From Lycorma delicatula (lineage: Eukaryota > Arthropoda > Insecta > Hemiptera > Fulgoridae), in the NCBI RefSeq assembly GCF_047948215.1, contig NC_134455.1, positions 347,818,491-347,882,490 of the forward strand: a stretch of DNA of 64,000 nt. Direction: 5' to 3'. Positions 1 through 9,860 of this stretch are shown here, one piece after another. Both the position numbers and the translations under genes were made by a program. A model generated the notes under the pieces. That model was not told the origin of the DNA and searched no databases. It worked only from the letters and a program-made list of their open reading frames with translations. Each line of letters opens with the position of its first letter. Within the stretch, counting starts at the first letter, position 1.

Positions 1-765
1 TGGATACTTAAGGCCTGTTCTCATAAGCAAAATTATTGCGTTGAATTATGGTTTCATCATCTGGTGTTCTGCTTCGCAACAACATCCCTTTTGCCATAGC
101 TATGTCCTACCACAAGTCTTCTCCTTCATCCTTTTCTATAATTTCCAATCTTTATCTCATCTATTAATTTCATCCTTTTTCTTTCTACTTATACTGACCC
201 TTGAAAGCAGTTGGCAAGTTTCTATTTCTCTTCCCACATGTCTTAACCAGTTTCCTTCTTTTTTTTTCAATTCCTTCATAGTGTTCTTTCTTCTTTAATC
301 CTGTTCACTACATTCTAGTTTTTTTAAATTAATTCATCCATCTTACTTTCTCCATACCCACATCTCAAAAGCTTTATTCCGGTCCCACTTCTGTAAATCC
401 AAGTTCAGTTTTTTATTTCATAGTAATTTCCTCTTCTTACTGAAGGCCTCTTCTTATCTTTGCCAGCACTACCCTTCCTTTTATTTCCATTGCGCTCTTC
501 CAGTCTTCTGTCACTATAGTCCCCAAATATCTGTTATTTTTTACTTTTTCTATTCTTCCTTCACTTGTTCTTACCATTAAATCCTCTTTGTGGTTTACTT
601 CCATTTCTTTAGTTTTAACCTTTTGTTTTTCCATTCTACTTTTTTCTCTTTAAGAACTTCCATCATTTTCTCCCATTCGGCCCTATTAACTGTCTTCTCC
701 AAATTTATAAAACACTCACATTCTTCTTTCTCTCTCTCTCTAAATGTCTGATTTGATTATCGCAA
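1..765 (-). mobile_element. LINE reverse transcriptase remnant, C-terminal half
   Basis: Read on the minus strand, 765 to about 640 encodes an RT-like segment (EKTVNRAEWEKMMEVLKEKK, like the 'EKAFDRV.W..M.EIL' motif of insect LINEs). Then comes an open stretch at 634-437 ending in the typical RT-tail motif RYLGTIVTEDWKSAMEIKGR (compare YLGS.ITEDG...EI..RI). Below 437 the frame is broken, but pieces such as MEKVRWMN and a basic KKRRKLVKTCGKRNRN region fit the post-RT zone of the same element class. The catalytic YADD region is absent. This is a 5'-truncated dead copy; the clade cannot be assigned. It may continue beyond the left edge of the window. Confidence 0.65.
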
Positions 766-826
766 TTATTTTGCTCTTAATTGTTTGTCTTTTTTAATCT
801 AGTGTGAAGTTATAATAATTGTACAA

Positions 827-1125
827 GCCCACCTGGCTGGTCTAGTGGTTAACTCGTCATCCCAAATCAGCTGATTTTGAAGTTGAGAGTTCTAAAGGTT
901 CAAATCCTGTATAAAAGTAACGCAGTTACTTTTATACAGATTTGAATACTAGATCATGGATACCAGTGTTCTTTGTTGTTTCAATTAACCACATATCTCA
1001 GGAATGGTCGACCTGAGACTGTGCAAGGCTACACTTCATTTACATTCATACATATCCTCATTCATCCTCTGAAGTGTAATAACGTATGGCGGTTCCAGAG
1101 ACTAAACAGAAAAAGAAAGATAATT
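827..1125 (+). mobile_element. tRNA-derived SINE, family B
   Basis: The copy starts with a tRNA-like head (CTGGTCTAGTGGTTAAC as box A, GGTTCAAATCC as box B). A body shared with copies at 20545-20840, 48088-48385 and, inverted, 49605-49775 follows: 'gatttgaatactagatc', 'ttcaattaaccac', 'gtcgacctgaga', 'cattcatcctctgaagt'. It ends in an A-rich tail (aaacagaaaaagaaag). The tail segment 'cctctgaag.....taa' is shared with SINE family A, so the two families probably use the same LINE 3' end. A small perfect hairpin (gtaac gcag gttac-like) lies just after box B. Confidence 0.75.
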
Positions 1126-1472
1126 ATGCAGTATTTTGTGAACTTTGTTCTCTTTCGATTTTTCCTTATCTTACAGTACTCTTTCATCTTTTCACTGTGT
1201 ATTTTTGCTTTTCCTCAGACAACTTTATTCCAAGGATTTCTGTAGTCAGTGTATTTGATTTTTTTTATATATTATATAAGTTTTATAACCATTCAGTCTA
1301 ATGTTTTAGATAAAAATAATTAAAAATATACTCATAATTCTCCATGAACATCAAATTTAGTAACATCAAATTGCCGTCCAATGTTTGATGAGTTTAAAAG
1401 AAGTGATATCTTGCTGACTAGGTTAGCCAAAGTTGATCCTCAAAAATCAAATCCTTAATAAAATCAATTTTG
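1126..1472. other. AT-rich stretch, nothing recognised
   Basis: This is low-complexity AT-rich sequence between the SINE and the inverted-repeat Tc1 element. Open frames here are short and lack recognisable motifs. Confidence 0.5.
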
Positions 1473-3278
1473 ATTATATATAATTAATATCCACTACTAA
1501 GACCTGCAGATCTATGGCTGACTGAACTTAATCTACAATTTACTGTTACAAATACAACTTTCGCTGAATTAGGCTATGTTTGTAAAGATACAAAGTAATT
1601 AAATTATCTGTTGACAATTGAAATAAGAAACATTTCTTGCCTTTGATGTTAAAAAATATTATAAGTTAGTCAATTGTGGAGTAAATTGTGCAAAAAAGCA
1701 GCTGATTAGTCCTTATATTTCTTTATGATTAACTTTCAATAAGACAGCATCATTTTTTTCCTTTGATTATTTTATCTGCATTTTATTATATTTTTAATTA
1801 ATTTTCTTATTGCTGTTATAAATAATATAATGTTTAAACTACAGTATTCATTACTATATGTCTATATCAACTGTGAAAAAAAAAAACAAATTACTGATCA
1901 AATCTTTGATCTTTAAAGAGAAATTATTGGATTCACTGTTGAAATTCATGATTCAACTGTGCAATTATGGTTGCTTTATCACATTAAGTCAGAAAAACAT
2001 GTCTGCTAAAAAATAAACTTCTAACAGAAGATATGAAGAAAGAGAAACTACAGTGGGCTAAAAAATTTGTAAATTGGACTTTTCAAGATCAGTTGAAAGT
2101 TATTTTTGAAAGTACATTTCATTATGGAAGGGAACCAAATGTCTACTGTTTAACTGAAAAAAGGATTAGAGAATTTGCTTTTTTCCAAATACATTGTTCA
2201 ATTAATGAAACATCTGGTAAAAAAATTTTTTGGGAATGTTCTTTTTTGTTGAAGGACCTTATTCAAGGAAAGGTGAATATAGAAAAACATATATTCAGAG
2301 ATTTTTGGAAAACAGAGTTCTGCCGCTTCTGGAAAATAAATATTGGCCATTCCAACAAGTTCTCACTCTTTTTTATTCTTTAAAACAGCATGAAAATTCA
2401 TGAATAACAATAACTGTTTAAATTAAAGGTAAGAGAGTACATAGAAAAACAATTAATTTCCTTCCAGATTTATATGTTTGTCATTCATAATTACAAATAT
2501 AATTTTCTAATTTTGTCTGTTTTTATATAAAATCATAATTGTTAGATCAGACTTCAAGTGTTGATAAGTGTAACTCACTATTAGAAGTTTTCATTCTTTC
2601 AAAACTTATTGCTAATGAAATAATAGATGTTTAATATGTAAGAGTATAATGATGTATAACAACTCATAAGTTTTTAACTTTTATATGATATTAATATTTA
2701 TGTCAAAATAAAAGGAAAAAAAACCCAGATTACATTAATTGTAGAACATACAAAAACATTTTCATTATTATTTATTCCTCATCAAAGAGAACTTGAGTGA
2801 TGGCAGCAGAGTCTAGTTTATACTAGTAACAATTTAATGGAACATGACTTTATCAGTAATTTTGTTTGTTTTCACAGTTGTTATAGACATATATTAATGA
2901 ATACTGAAGTTTAAACATTATATTATTTATAATAGCAATAAGAAAATTAATTAAAAATATAATAAAATGCAGATGAAATAATCAAAGGAAAAAAAATGAT
3001 GCTATGTCTTATTGAAAGTTAATCATAAAGAAATATAAGGACTAATCAGCTGCTTTTTAGCACAATTTTCTCCACAGTTGACTAACTTATAATATTTTTT
3101 TAACATCAAAGGCAAGAAATGTTTCTTATTTCAATTGTCAACAGAAAATTTAATTACTTTGTATCTTTACAAACGTAGTCTAATTCAGCGAAGTTGTATT
3201 TGTAACAGTAAATTGTAGATTAAGTTCAGTCAGCCATAGATCTGCAGCTCTTAGTAGTGGATATTAATTATATATAAT
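1473..3278 (+). mobile_element. Tc1-like element with very long terminal inverted repeats
   Basis: Two arms of about 430 bp, 1473-1900 and 2851-3278, are inverted copies of each other with only scattered differences. For example, 'attaatatccactactaag' at the left end is matched by its reverse complement at 3252-3270. Between the arms lies a degraded transposase frame (separate entry). The structure of long inverted repeats flanking a short, partly decayed Tc1-type transposase is seen directly. The exact termini and TA target duplication are uncertain because the flanks are AT-rich. Arms of this length are longer than the usual Tc1 ends of tens of bases. Confidence 0.8.
2033..2383 (+). pseudogene. 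Tc1-like transposase fragment
   Basis: The 116-residue open frame begins with KLQWAKKFVNWTFQDQLKVI, matching the Tc1 motif 'RL.WAK.+.NWT..DW.KVIFSDES'. A region aligned to the segment before the second catalytic Asp follows (G.+IFWECSFLLKDLI resembles 'GSVMVWGCFS..G.G.L'). The first catalytic Asp position reads FESTF rather than FSDES, so that residue is lost. Full Tc1 transposases are about 340 residues, so both the N-terminal helix-turn-helix domain and the last catalytic residue are missing. It sits centrally between the long inverted repeats and is the decayed gene of that element. Confidence 0.75.
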
Positions 3279-4009
3279 TACATACATGTTTTTAAATCTT
3301 TTAAACATTAAACAGTAGCTTACTTAGAAATTTTAATATCATATAATTTATAGTAAAAGGAAACACAGCAAATTGATCAAATAGTCGACTGGATGGAAAT
3401 GACTTCAGTATTTTAATTATGGATTTTTTCTCAATTAATAAAGAAAGAATGTGACATAATATACCAAACTCCAACAGATAATCCTCTAGAGTATTATATA
3501 TTGAACCAGGTCACAATAAATCATCCTTATCGGATAAATATATTTCTCAAAAATACCACCAGTATATATGTGATAGATTTTAATTTTTTACAAGAAAAGC
3601 ATCATATGCAAATTAATTGAAACAAGATTATTTTTGTAATATGTCGGTTTATGTCTATACTGACAAAATAAAGAAAATAAATTACTTTAAAATGATTTTT
3701 ATTATTTAGTGTGTCCTGTATATTTAATTAAACCTAGTAGACATCAAATTAAATACTAATCTATTCTTTCTGCAAATTTATGTCATAAAACCTTAAGCGA
3801 TGAAATCATTTCTCTTTAGTTGTGTGATTCATTTTACTAAGCTTATATTAGCTCAGTAAAATGAATCCTGTGATTCATTTAAATGTGTGATTCATAAATG
3901 GATCACAGATTTTCAATGGGATTCATATCTGGTGAATTCTCAAGCTGGTCAAGTACTTTTATACGTTAGTCCTGAAAAAGATTAGGTTATCTTTTTAGGT
4001 AGATTTCAT
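3279..4009. other. AT-rich stretch with a short imperfect hairpin
   Basis: No gene is recognised. Around 3827-3869, 'gattcattttactaagc' is followed after 8 bases by its reverse complement with one mismatch. 'gtgattcat' then recurs three times up to 3893. Confidence 0.45.
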
Positions 4010-5055
4010 AAGAAAGCTATCTCTTGTAATAGGTACCATGAGTTGACTTCCAGAAAATTTTGACATATCTATGGGTTTCACATCCCCCAGATCCCAAAAC
4101 CACCGTCAGTTCAAAAGTTTATGTATGTATATATCTACATATACATTTCACTTTCATGTGGACATGATAACTGTCGTAATTTTGCACCAATCATTTTCAA
4201 ATTGATACATAAAATATACTGACCCAAAATTTCGGTCGAGTTTGTTAATGGGCAAAATTGGACCACAAGAGTAGAAATATCACTATAACTTTCTTATTAA
4301 GTGAAATATTGAATTCGTATAAAGTTCCTATTTTTTGGATAAGTGCCTAAAACTTATCTAAGTAAAGTTTTTTGATATCATCAACCACTCGCCCAGGGGG
4401 TGGAAAAAATGGGGTTTTGTAAACAAAAAATCATACCTCCCTTAATAGGCACAGTATTGAATCGGTTTAAAGTGGTCATTAGTTCTCTAAACATTACCTA
4501 AAACTTTTGTCTGAAACAATTTTTGATGTGACAATTTTTGCTGTTACAGCAAGGGATGACCAAAATGTTGATGAAATTGTAAGAAGACGACGGGGCTTGT
4601 CGAATGCTAAACATATGAAAATTTTTCCACACACAACCATTGTCATATTGAGTAAATTTGAAGTTTATTTTAAATTTAAGGTGGAAATGTTTTTTATCCC
4701 TTACTTAGCAGCAGTGAAATCTACCTCCACCTTCCAGCATGCCAAAAGGGATTTTTTGATACACGTAGCTATTCAAGATCTTACTGAAACATGGCTGATC
4801 CATCTGGCTGTTTTTATTAACTTTGGTAACATTATTCGCTCCAGTAATGATAAATATTTTTCTCTGTTCATCATACCTTCATATGACACAAGTGATTCCA
4901 TCCCATTAAATGAAAAACAACCCAACAATATATATATCTTAGAAGATGTTGTACTGTTTTATGGGTATGTTTTGGACTTAACTTTTCACCATCATGCTGT
5001 ACATGCTGCATTCTTATTTCTGGAACATAACATTTTCAGGATTCGGTAGAAAATA
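4010..5055 (-). repeat. Unclassified dispersed repeat, copy 1 (possibly transposon-derived)
   Basis: Positions 4010-4570 match the reverse complement of 38870-39450. Shared landmarks are the 'cctcccttaataggcacag' block, the 'gggtggaaaaaatggggt' block and 'tgatacataaaatata'. On the plus strand 4507-5049 is open for 180 codons but shows no family features. Read on the minus strand the same bases give broken pieces such as ARWISHVSV and ACWKVEVDFTAAK, which look more protein-like. The long plus frame is therefore probably the antisense of a decayed minus-strand gene. The family could not be named. Confidence 0.5.
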
Positions 5056-5623
5056 ATTTTTTTTCCAGTTTTCCAGAGTCCAGTCTTTATATTTTTTAGA
5101 TCATTCAAGTTGTTTTTCATCATTACAGATGCCAAAAGTTGTTTTTTCATGGTCTATAAGCTATCTGACCTGCCTCCAACAAACTCTGATGAGCCATCAA
5201 GTCATATACTTAGCATCTTGTCTCTGGTTTCTGCAAAACCTGATATCTGTAAATTCTTTTTGAAGGCCAAAGTTTTTTTTACTTTTTCTTCAAAAAAATC
5301 ATCATATTGTGAAGCTATTCCTAGCACATTTAAGTGAAAATGAATCCCATTACATTTAAGTGAAAATGAATCGATTTCATTTGTCAGTTTAATGATTCAA
5401 TTAACTATAATTAAAATCATCCTACATTCAGCCAAATGTATCTTATTGAATAAAGGAAGTGTTTTCATCTAAGGCGATTAGAGCAGCCCTCTTCCAAATT
5501 GTTATGACTATTATTAAAAATTCTCTATTCATACAACAAATACATAGAAAGAAGTAAAAACATGACAAAGCTAACTATAAAAAAGGAACTGAGCAATTAC
5601 TAAACTACAGATTAATCTCTCAG
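5056..5623. other. AT-rich stretch, nothing recognised
   Basis: There is one open frame of 75 codons without motifs, and a short direct repeat 'catttaagtgaaaatgaatc' at about 5327-5374. No support for a gene. Confidence 0.45.
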
Positions 5624-5795
5624 CTGGCCTCTATGGCGCAGGTGGTAGCGTCTCGGCCTTTCATCTGGAGGTCCCGGGTTCGAATCCCAGTCAGACATCA
5701 TTTTCATGCATGCTACTCAAAACATTTATCTCATCCTGTGAAGCAGTACCTAACAGTGGCCCCAGAGGTTAAAAGAAACAAAACAAAAAGGATTA
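5624..5795 (+). mobile_element. tRNA-derived SINE, family A
   Basis: The tRNA-like head has box A (TGGCGCAGGTGGTAGCG) and a perfect box B (GGTTCGAATCCC). The family-specific body follows: 'catctcatcctgtgaagca', 'tacctaacagtggcccc', 'gaggttaaa'. It ends in an A-rich tail (agaaacaaaacaaaaagg). The head resembles a tRNA but has no matching 3' acceptor arm, so it is a SINE promoter and not a tRNA gene. An 80-codon plus frame across it is a chance product of the SINE. Confidence 0.85.
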
Positions 5796-5924
5796 CCTCT
5801 CAAAACTTAGTAAGTATTACTCGGCTAATATCTGAATGGAAACAGCTGAAAACAGGTTGGCCAACCATGAAATAAAAAAATATTGTATTTGTTTTAATTA
5901 ATTTGTACAAGGGGGTAAATTCCA

Positions 5925-6475
5925 TTTTTTTATTATTATCTTTTATGATCACATAAGATCATTTGAGTCAGTCAATTATCCAAGTCTATTCGATGGGACT
6001 GTTTGGGCCTTGCAGTTTTCCCAGTACTTTTTCATACATTCCAATCTTTGTGCCCTTTCTAGTGTTGAAAATATTCATATTGTCAGTTATTTTTCTTGTG
6101 AGTGTGAAATGTTTTTTTTCTTTATTTACTTGTTTAATTTAATTTTATTTTATTTTATCTGTGGTGCTTCTGGTGTAAGGCTAATGTCCTTCAGATCCTC
6201 TCTTATTTATCTGATCCATCTGCATCCAGTTTTAGTGTTCTTTTAGTCAAGATTATACTGTACCAGCTGTTTCAGAAGTTTTGAAATATTGCATCCCCAT
6301 GATATGTCCAAATAATCCTAGTCTCCTCTTACGCCTAGTTTCAGTGATGGGTTTTAACACTTTGTACACGACTTTGTTGAGCACAATCTACCACTGTCTT
6401 TCTGATACTTTTTGTTGATGCATAGATATATACTAGTATATAATGTGTTATATATATATATATATATATATATAT
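5925..6475 (-). mobile_element. LINE 3'-terminal fragment
   Basis: Over about 500 bp this is the reverse complement of 40735-41230. Shared blocks include 'aaaagtactggga', 'actaggatt.tttggaca' and 'gcatcaacaaaaagtatcag'. Minus-strand frames give a LINE tail: RRLGLFGHI-type motif, a basic stretch around EDLKDISLTPE, then a region with MKKYWENCKAQ. Both copies are bordered by TA-repeat tracts (here 6449-6475). Dead, heavily 5'-truncated. Confidence 0.65.
6449..6475. repeat. (TA)n microsatellite
   Basis: Uninterrupted TA repeat beside the LINE tail copy. Confidence 0.9.
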
Positions 6476-6603
6476 GAATATGATACTCTTATAGTTTTTA
6501 AGAGTGGAAAATTTTTATGGGTGGCAATAATTTAAAGGTTGGAAATGTAGAGTGATCATTTCTTTAAAATATTTGAAAAAATGATTAATTTTTTTCATTT
6601 TTG

Positions 6604-8115
6604 CTTCCTTGTACGAAGTAAAACAAGTATTGTGATTGTGAAAAATTTTGGTTTTCAGATTTCAATGAAAATATCCATTTTGACCATCCCTGAACCCATT
6701 TGACTATTTTCAGAATGTCGTTTGTATGTACATATGTATCTTGCATAACTCAAAGACAATTAGCCGAAGTCTGTTACCTGTAGCCATAGCCATAGCTGTA
6801 GTATGTAGGACTGCTGTAACATCTATTTGTGAACCTCCCCTTTTGATTGCTATCGACTGAACCAAAAATATCCAAAAAAGCCCAAAATAATAAGCCCTCA
6901 TTGAGAGCTTTTCAACAATATATCATAAATGGTACTTATTTTCATTGGTTCCAGAGTTACAGCGAAATGAAATTTTAATTAATTAAATATTTGGATCTAC
7001 TAGGGGAAGGTACATCGGTTCAAATCAGACTTCATCTACTTTTCTTTTTCTTTTAACTTTTTTTTTAAATTAAATATATTATTGATTTATTAATAATTAT
7101 TAACCCATGATTGTAAAAAAAGTTTTACAATAAATAATTATTCAATAATAACAATAAACAAAAAATATGGAAAAAAAATCAGAAGTTATTAGTGAAACAA
7201 AATTTTATGTAATTTTAAAAGTAATTTAATAGGCATATTTACATATGTGTATATGTAATAGAGTTAGTGAAACATTTGATTATTTAATATTAAATGAAAA
7301 TTATAATTTAGAATCGTATTATTTTCTGATTTTCTAATTTAATTTCAATTTAATTTTATCTACATTATAGTTAACTACAGAGTGACTGAAAAATAGACTC
7401 TCACAAGAACAACATATACACTGAGGCATACATGCCTGATATTTGATAAATTGCAAAAAATTCTTATCTTTTAGCTCATTAATTCTCTGATATTGTCGGA
7501 CAGTATTCTTCTTAAGTCGGAGTTGATCATCATTTCATTTATTTGTTTTTTTGTTGCCAATCATTTAATCACTCTTTGGTTTAATATAATTCTTCTGATA
7601 TTAATTTGTGCACATGTTCTTAATTTGTGTATTGTTATTGCATAAATAAAGATCATGTTTACATGAACTTCATGAAATTTGCATGTACTTTATGTTATGT
7701 ACATGATCTTAATTTGTGTGTTATTATTATTATATAAATAAAGTTCATGTTTGATTTATTAATAATTATTTACCTCTGATTGCAAAAAAGTTTTACGATA
7801 AATTAGAATTCAATAAAAAAATTTTTTTTAAATCAGACAGAAGTTATTAATAAAATAAAATTTTATGTACTTTTCATTTTTTTTAAATGTGTATATGTAA
7901 TTTAATAGTCGTACAAGGCCGGCCTCCATGGTGTGAGTGGTAGCATCTTGGCCTTTCATTCACAGGTCCCAGGTTCAAATCCTGGTTACGTATGGCCATT
8001 TTCACATGCTGCAAATCATCCATCTCATCCTCTGAAGCAATACCTAACGGTGGTCCTGGAGGTTAAACGAAGAAAAAATTAGTCTTACACGGAAGTCATG
8101 TGGTGACCACATCAG
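6604..8115. mobile_element. ACTTCCTTGTACG-family element, copy 1, with nested SINE
   Basis: It begins CTTCCTTGTACGAAGTAAA and ends near ACGGAAGTCATGTGGTGACC. The termini form a short inverted repeat (CTTCCTTGTAC against GTACAAGGAAG). Internal blocks 'atccattttgaccat', 'aacatctatttgtg' and 'cttttgattgc', and the zone around 7370-7620, recur in the copy at 17651-19240. After the terminal palindrome comes a perfect hairpin, ATGTGG-TGA-CCACAT at 8098-8112, conserved in other copies. SINE family A is inserted at 7917, duplicating about 12 bp of the element's end. The class of element is not known to me. Confidence 0.6.
7917..8081 (+). mobile_element. tRNA-derived SINE, family A, inserted in the preceding element
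   Basis: The head is GGCCGGCCTCCATGGTGTGA with box B variant GGTTCAAATCC. The body shares 'atccatctcatcctctgaag', 'caatacctaacggtggtcc' and 'tggaggttaaac' with the other copies. It interrupts the 3' end of the ACTTCCTTGTACG element: 'tagtcgtacaag' stands before it and 'tagtcttacac' after it, an imperfect target duplication. Confidence 0.85.
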
Positions 8116-8179
8116 ATTTTTTATTGTAAGTGTATTAGGTTGATTTTTGAGCTTTAGCTAGTTTGTTTCTTCTCATTTG

Positions 8180-8640
8180 GATGAAGGTTCGTGCAAGTTT
8201 AGGTTGTTTGTTTTATTTCCCTGAGTTATTTAAATCGGGTTACTGTTTTGATTTTATTACTGATTATGTTTACTTTTTTTAATCGTGTTGGTTTTGGGGC
8301 ATAATTTCTGCCTTTTCAAATGATATTTTGAAGCCAGTTTAATTTGCAGTTTTGAAGTTCTAATATCTGTGATTTAGCTTCGTCAGTGTCATTTGCTAGC
8401 AGTGACAAGTTGTCGGCGAAACCAAGACAGTTCTTTTTTATTTTTCGGCCTATTTTTACTTTTTGGGGACATTTGTTGGGCCATTCTCTCACTACTATTT
8501 CTAGAGTGCAGTTGGATAATAATGGTGAGAACCCTTGCTTTGGCGGAGTCCTGTTTTGATCTCAAATGTTTCTGAGAGCTCGCCTCTGAATTTTACCTCC
8601 AATTTGTTTATTAATCATGTTTATGTTTACTTTACTTTGT
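8180..8640 (-). mobile_element. LINE reverse transcriptase fragment
   Basis: On the minus strand a frame reads SETFEIKTGLRQSKG (RT motif 'FEIKTGVRQGDGLSP'). After a frameshift it continues CLGFADNLSLLANDTDEAK, the RT motif 'L.FADDL.LL' with the catalytic second Asp replaced by Asn. A region like 'KTGLQISFEKAEIM' follows, broken by a frameshift. It belongs to the same LINE class as the copy at 55560-59060. Inactive. Confidence 0.7.
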
Positions 8641-8996
8641 TTCATATTTACTTCACTTGTTTACTTTCGATCATGTTTATTAATTTGGTAATAATTTCAT
8701 TTTATATTCTGATCGAAAAATACTTTAGTATTTACCCACTCTTTCTCTTAATAGGGATAACAGTACAACTAAAATTTTGTGTTCTCCAATCTGGCACATG
8801 AAAATGCAAAGAGACACATCATCAGGTAATCAGTTTGCACTAAGCCCAAAAACCATAAAAACGTTTTTACCCACATTCATGGTCAAGATTACATTATCAA
8901 GCCTAAATGCATTGTCTAGTTCTCAAATTTGATATTTTTTATGATGTAGCTGAATGCAATATATAATAATTTGTATTTCTTTTGGTTTGTTAACAG
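8641..8996. other. 3' part of the last RNF7 intron
   Basis: This AT-rich sequence ends in a pyrimidine-rich acceptor (tttcttttggtttgttaacag). No other exon of the gene was found upstream in the window. The intron therefore probably extends to position 1 or beyond and contains all elements upstream. Confidence 0.55.
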
Positions 8997-9181
8997 ATGC
9001 ATGCTTACGTTGCCAGGCCGAGAGCAAGCAAGATTCACGTTATGGAAGACAGGATTGTGTCGTAGTATGGGGTGAATGCAATCATTCATTTCATTATTGC
9101 TGCATGTCATTATGGGTGAAACAAAACAATCGTTGTCCATTATGCCAGCAAGAATGGTCAATCCAGCGTATGGGAAAATAG
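8997..9181 (+). CDS. Rnf7: RNF7/Rbx2/Roc2 RING-box protein, last coding exon
   Basis: The exon starts after the acceptor AG at 8995-8996, in phase 1: the first codon, Asp, takes its G from the previous exon. It encodes about 61 residues to the TAG stop. It contains ACLRCQ, then DCVVVWGECNHSFHYCC, then LWVKQNNRCPLCQQEW and the end QRMGK. This is the zinc-binding RING-H2 part of RNF7 (Rbx2, SAG), which pairs with cullin-5-type scaffolds and recruits the E2 enzyme. Cys and His ligands of this half (CNHSFH, CPLC) are intact. The N-terminal cullin-binding strand and the first Cys ligands lie in upstream exons outside the window. The segment DSRYGRQ between CQAESKQ and DCVVV looks like an extra loop compared with human RNF7, where KQ is followed directly by EDC. 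RBX1 is excluded by the ending QRMGK. Confidence 0.93.
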
Positions 9182-9490
9182 TAACATCTTAATCTATACA
9201 GTAATAAATTAGCACTAAAAATTACGGTGATTTTAATGGTATTTTGTGGTTTATAAATGTTGTATTGAAAATATAATAAGTATTGATAATAAATTTGTAT
9301 ATTTTTCATTATGGGAATATTTTGTTATATTATTTTTATTTTATATTCATTTGTGTGGAAATGATTTGCACTGTGAACTAATTTGCTGTGTGAATATAAC
9401 TTTCATTGTTACATAAATGAGTTGTGACAGTGAAATTTATTTCTTTTAATTGTTGCTCTTTTTTACTTAAGAATAATGAATGATAAATAA
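9182..9490 (+). other. Probable RNF7 3' untranslated region
   Basis: AT-rich sequence follows the stop codon. AATAAA-type signals occur near 9203, 9289 and 9485; which is used cannot be told from sequence alone. Confidence 0.45.
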
Positions 9491-9860
9491 AAGTTAATTA
9501 ATTAAGTAAATAAATAAATTTTTATTCTTATTATAACAAAATACGTAACTGCCCTAGCATATACATGGATGAATCAAGGAAAACTGTGAAAAAACCTTGA
9601 TTAAAGTAGTATCGTAGAATAATAATTAATTATAAAATAAATGTGATTAAAGTCCATATTAATTAATAAATAATTACATTTTATAATTCAGAAGAAGTTA
9701 TGAAAATTATTTAAGTCATAGTCATATTTATATACATGTTTAAGAGGATGCTGAAAATTCAGATTTAAAACATTTTTTAATTAGTATTATTTAAAAATTC
9801 ATCAGCAAAGTTTATTATTTCTGTTAAGAGAATCTTTAGTTACATTTTAAATGAATTTGA
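9491..9860 (-). repeat. LINE-associated AT-rich 3' region, copy
   Basis: Shares 'ggatgaatcaagg', the 'ttgattaaagtag' and 'attaattataaaataa' blocks and 'gaaaattcag' with 26800-27240, 33690-34080 and 60770-60990. In those copies it sits at the 3' side of minus-strand LINE remnants, so it is probably the 3' untranslated part of that LINE. Confidence 0.5.

Noticed and set aside
4507..5049. 180-codon plus-strand open frame as a host gene
   Set aside because: No domain, signal or membrane pattern. It overlaps a dispersed repeat, and the opposite strand looks more protein-like. Probably antisense of a decayed element.
5624..5700. Functional tRNA gene
   Set aside because: Boxes A and B are present, but there is no matching acceptor stem, and the SINE body recurs at several sites with the same extension.
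5633..5875. 80-codon frame with Arg-rich start
   Set aside because: It is the translation of a tRNA-derived SINE and its flank.
1..8950. Upstream RNF7 exons (cullin-binding strand and first RING cysteines)
   Set aside because: I read the plus strand for the WDVECDTCAICR-type segment and saw nothing matching; they are probably outside the window.
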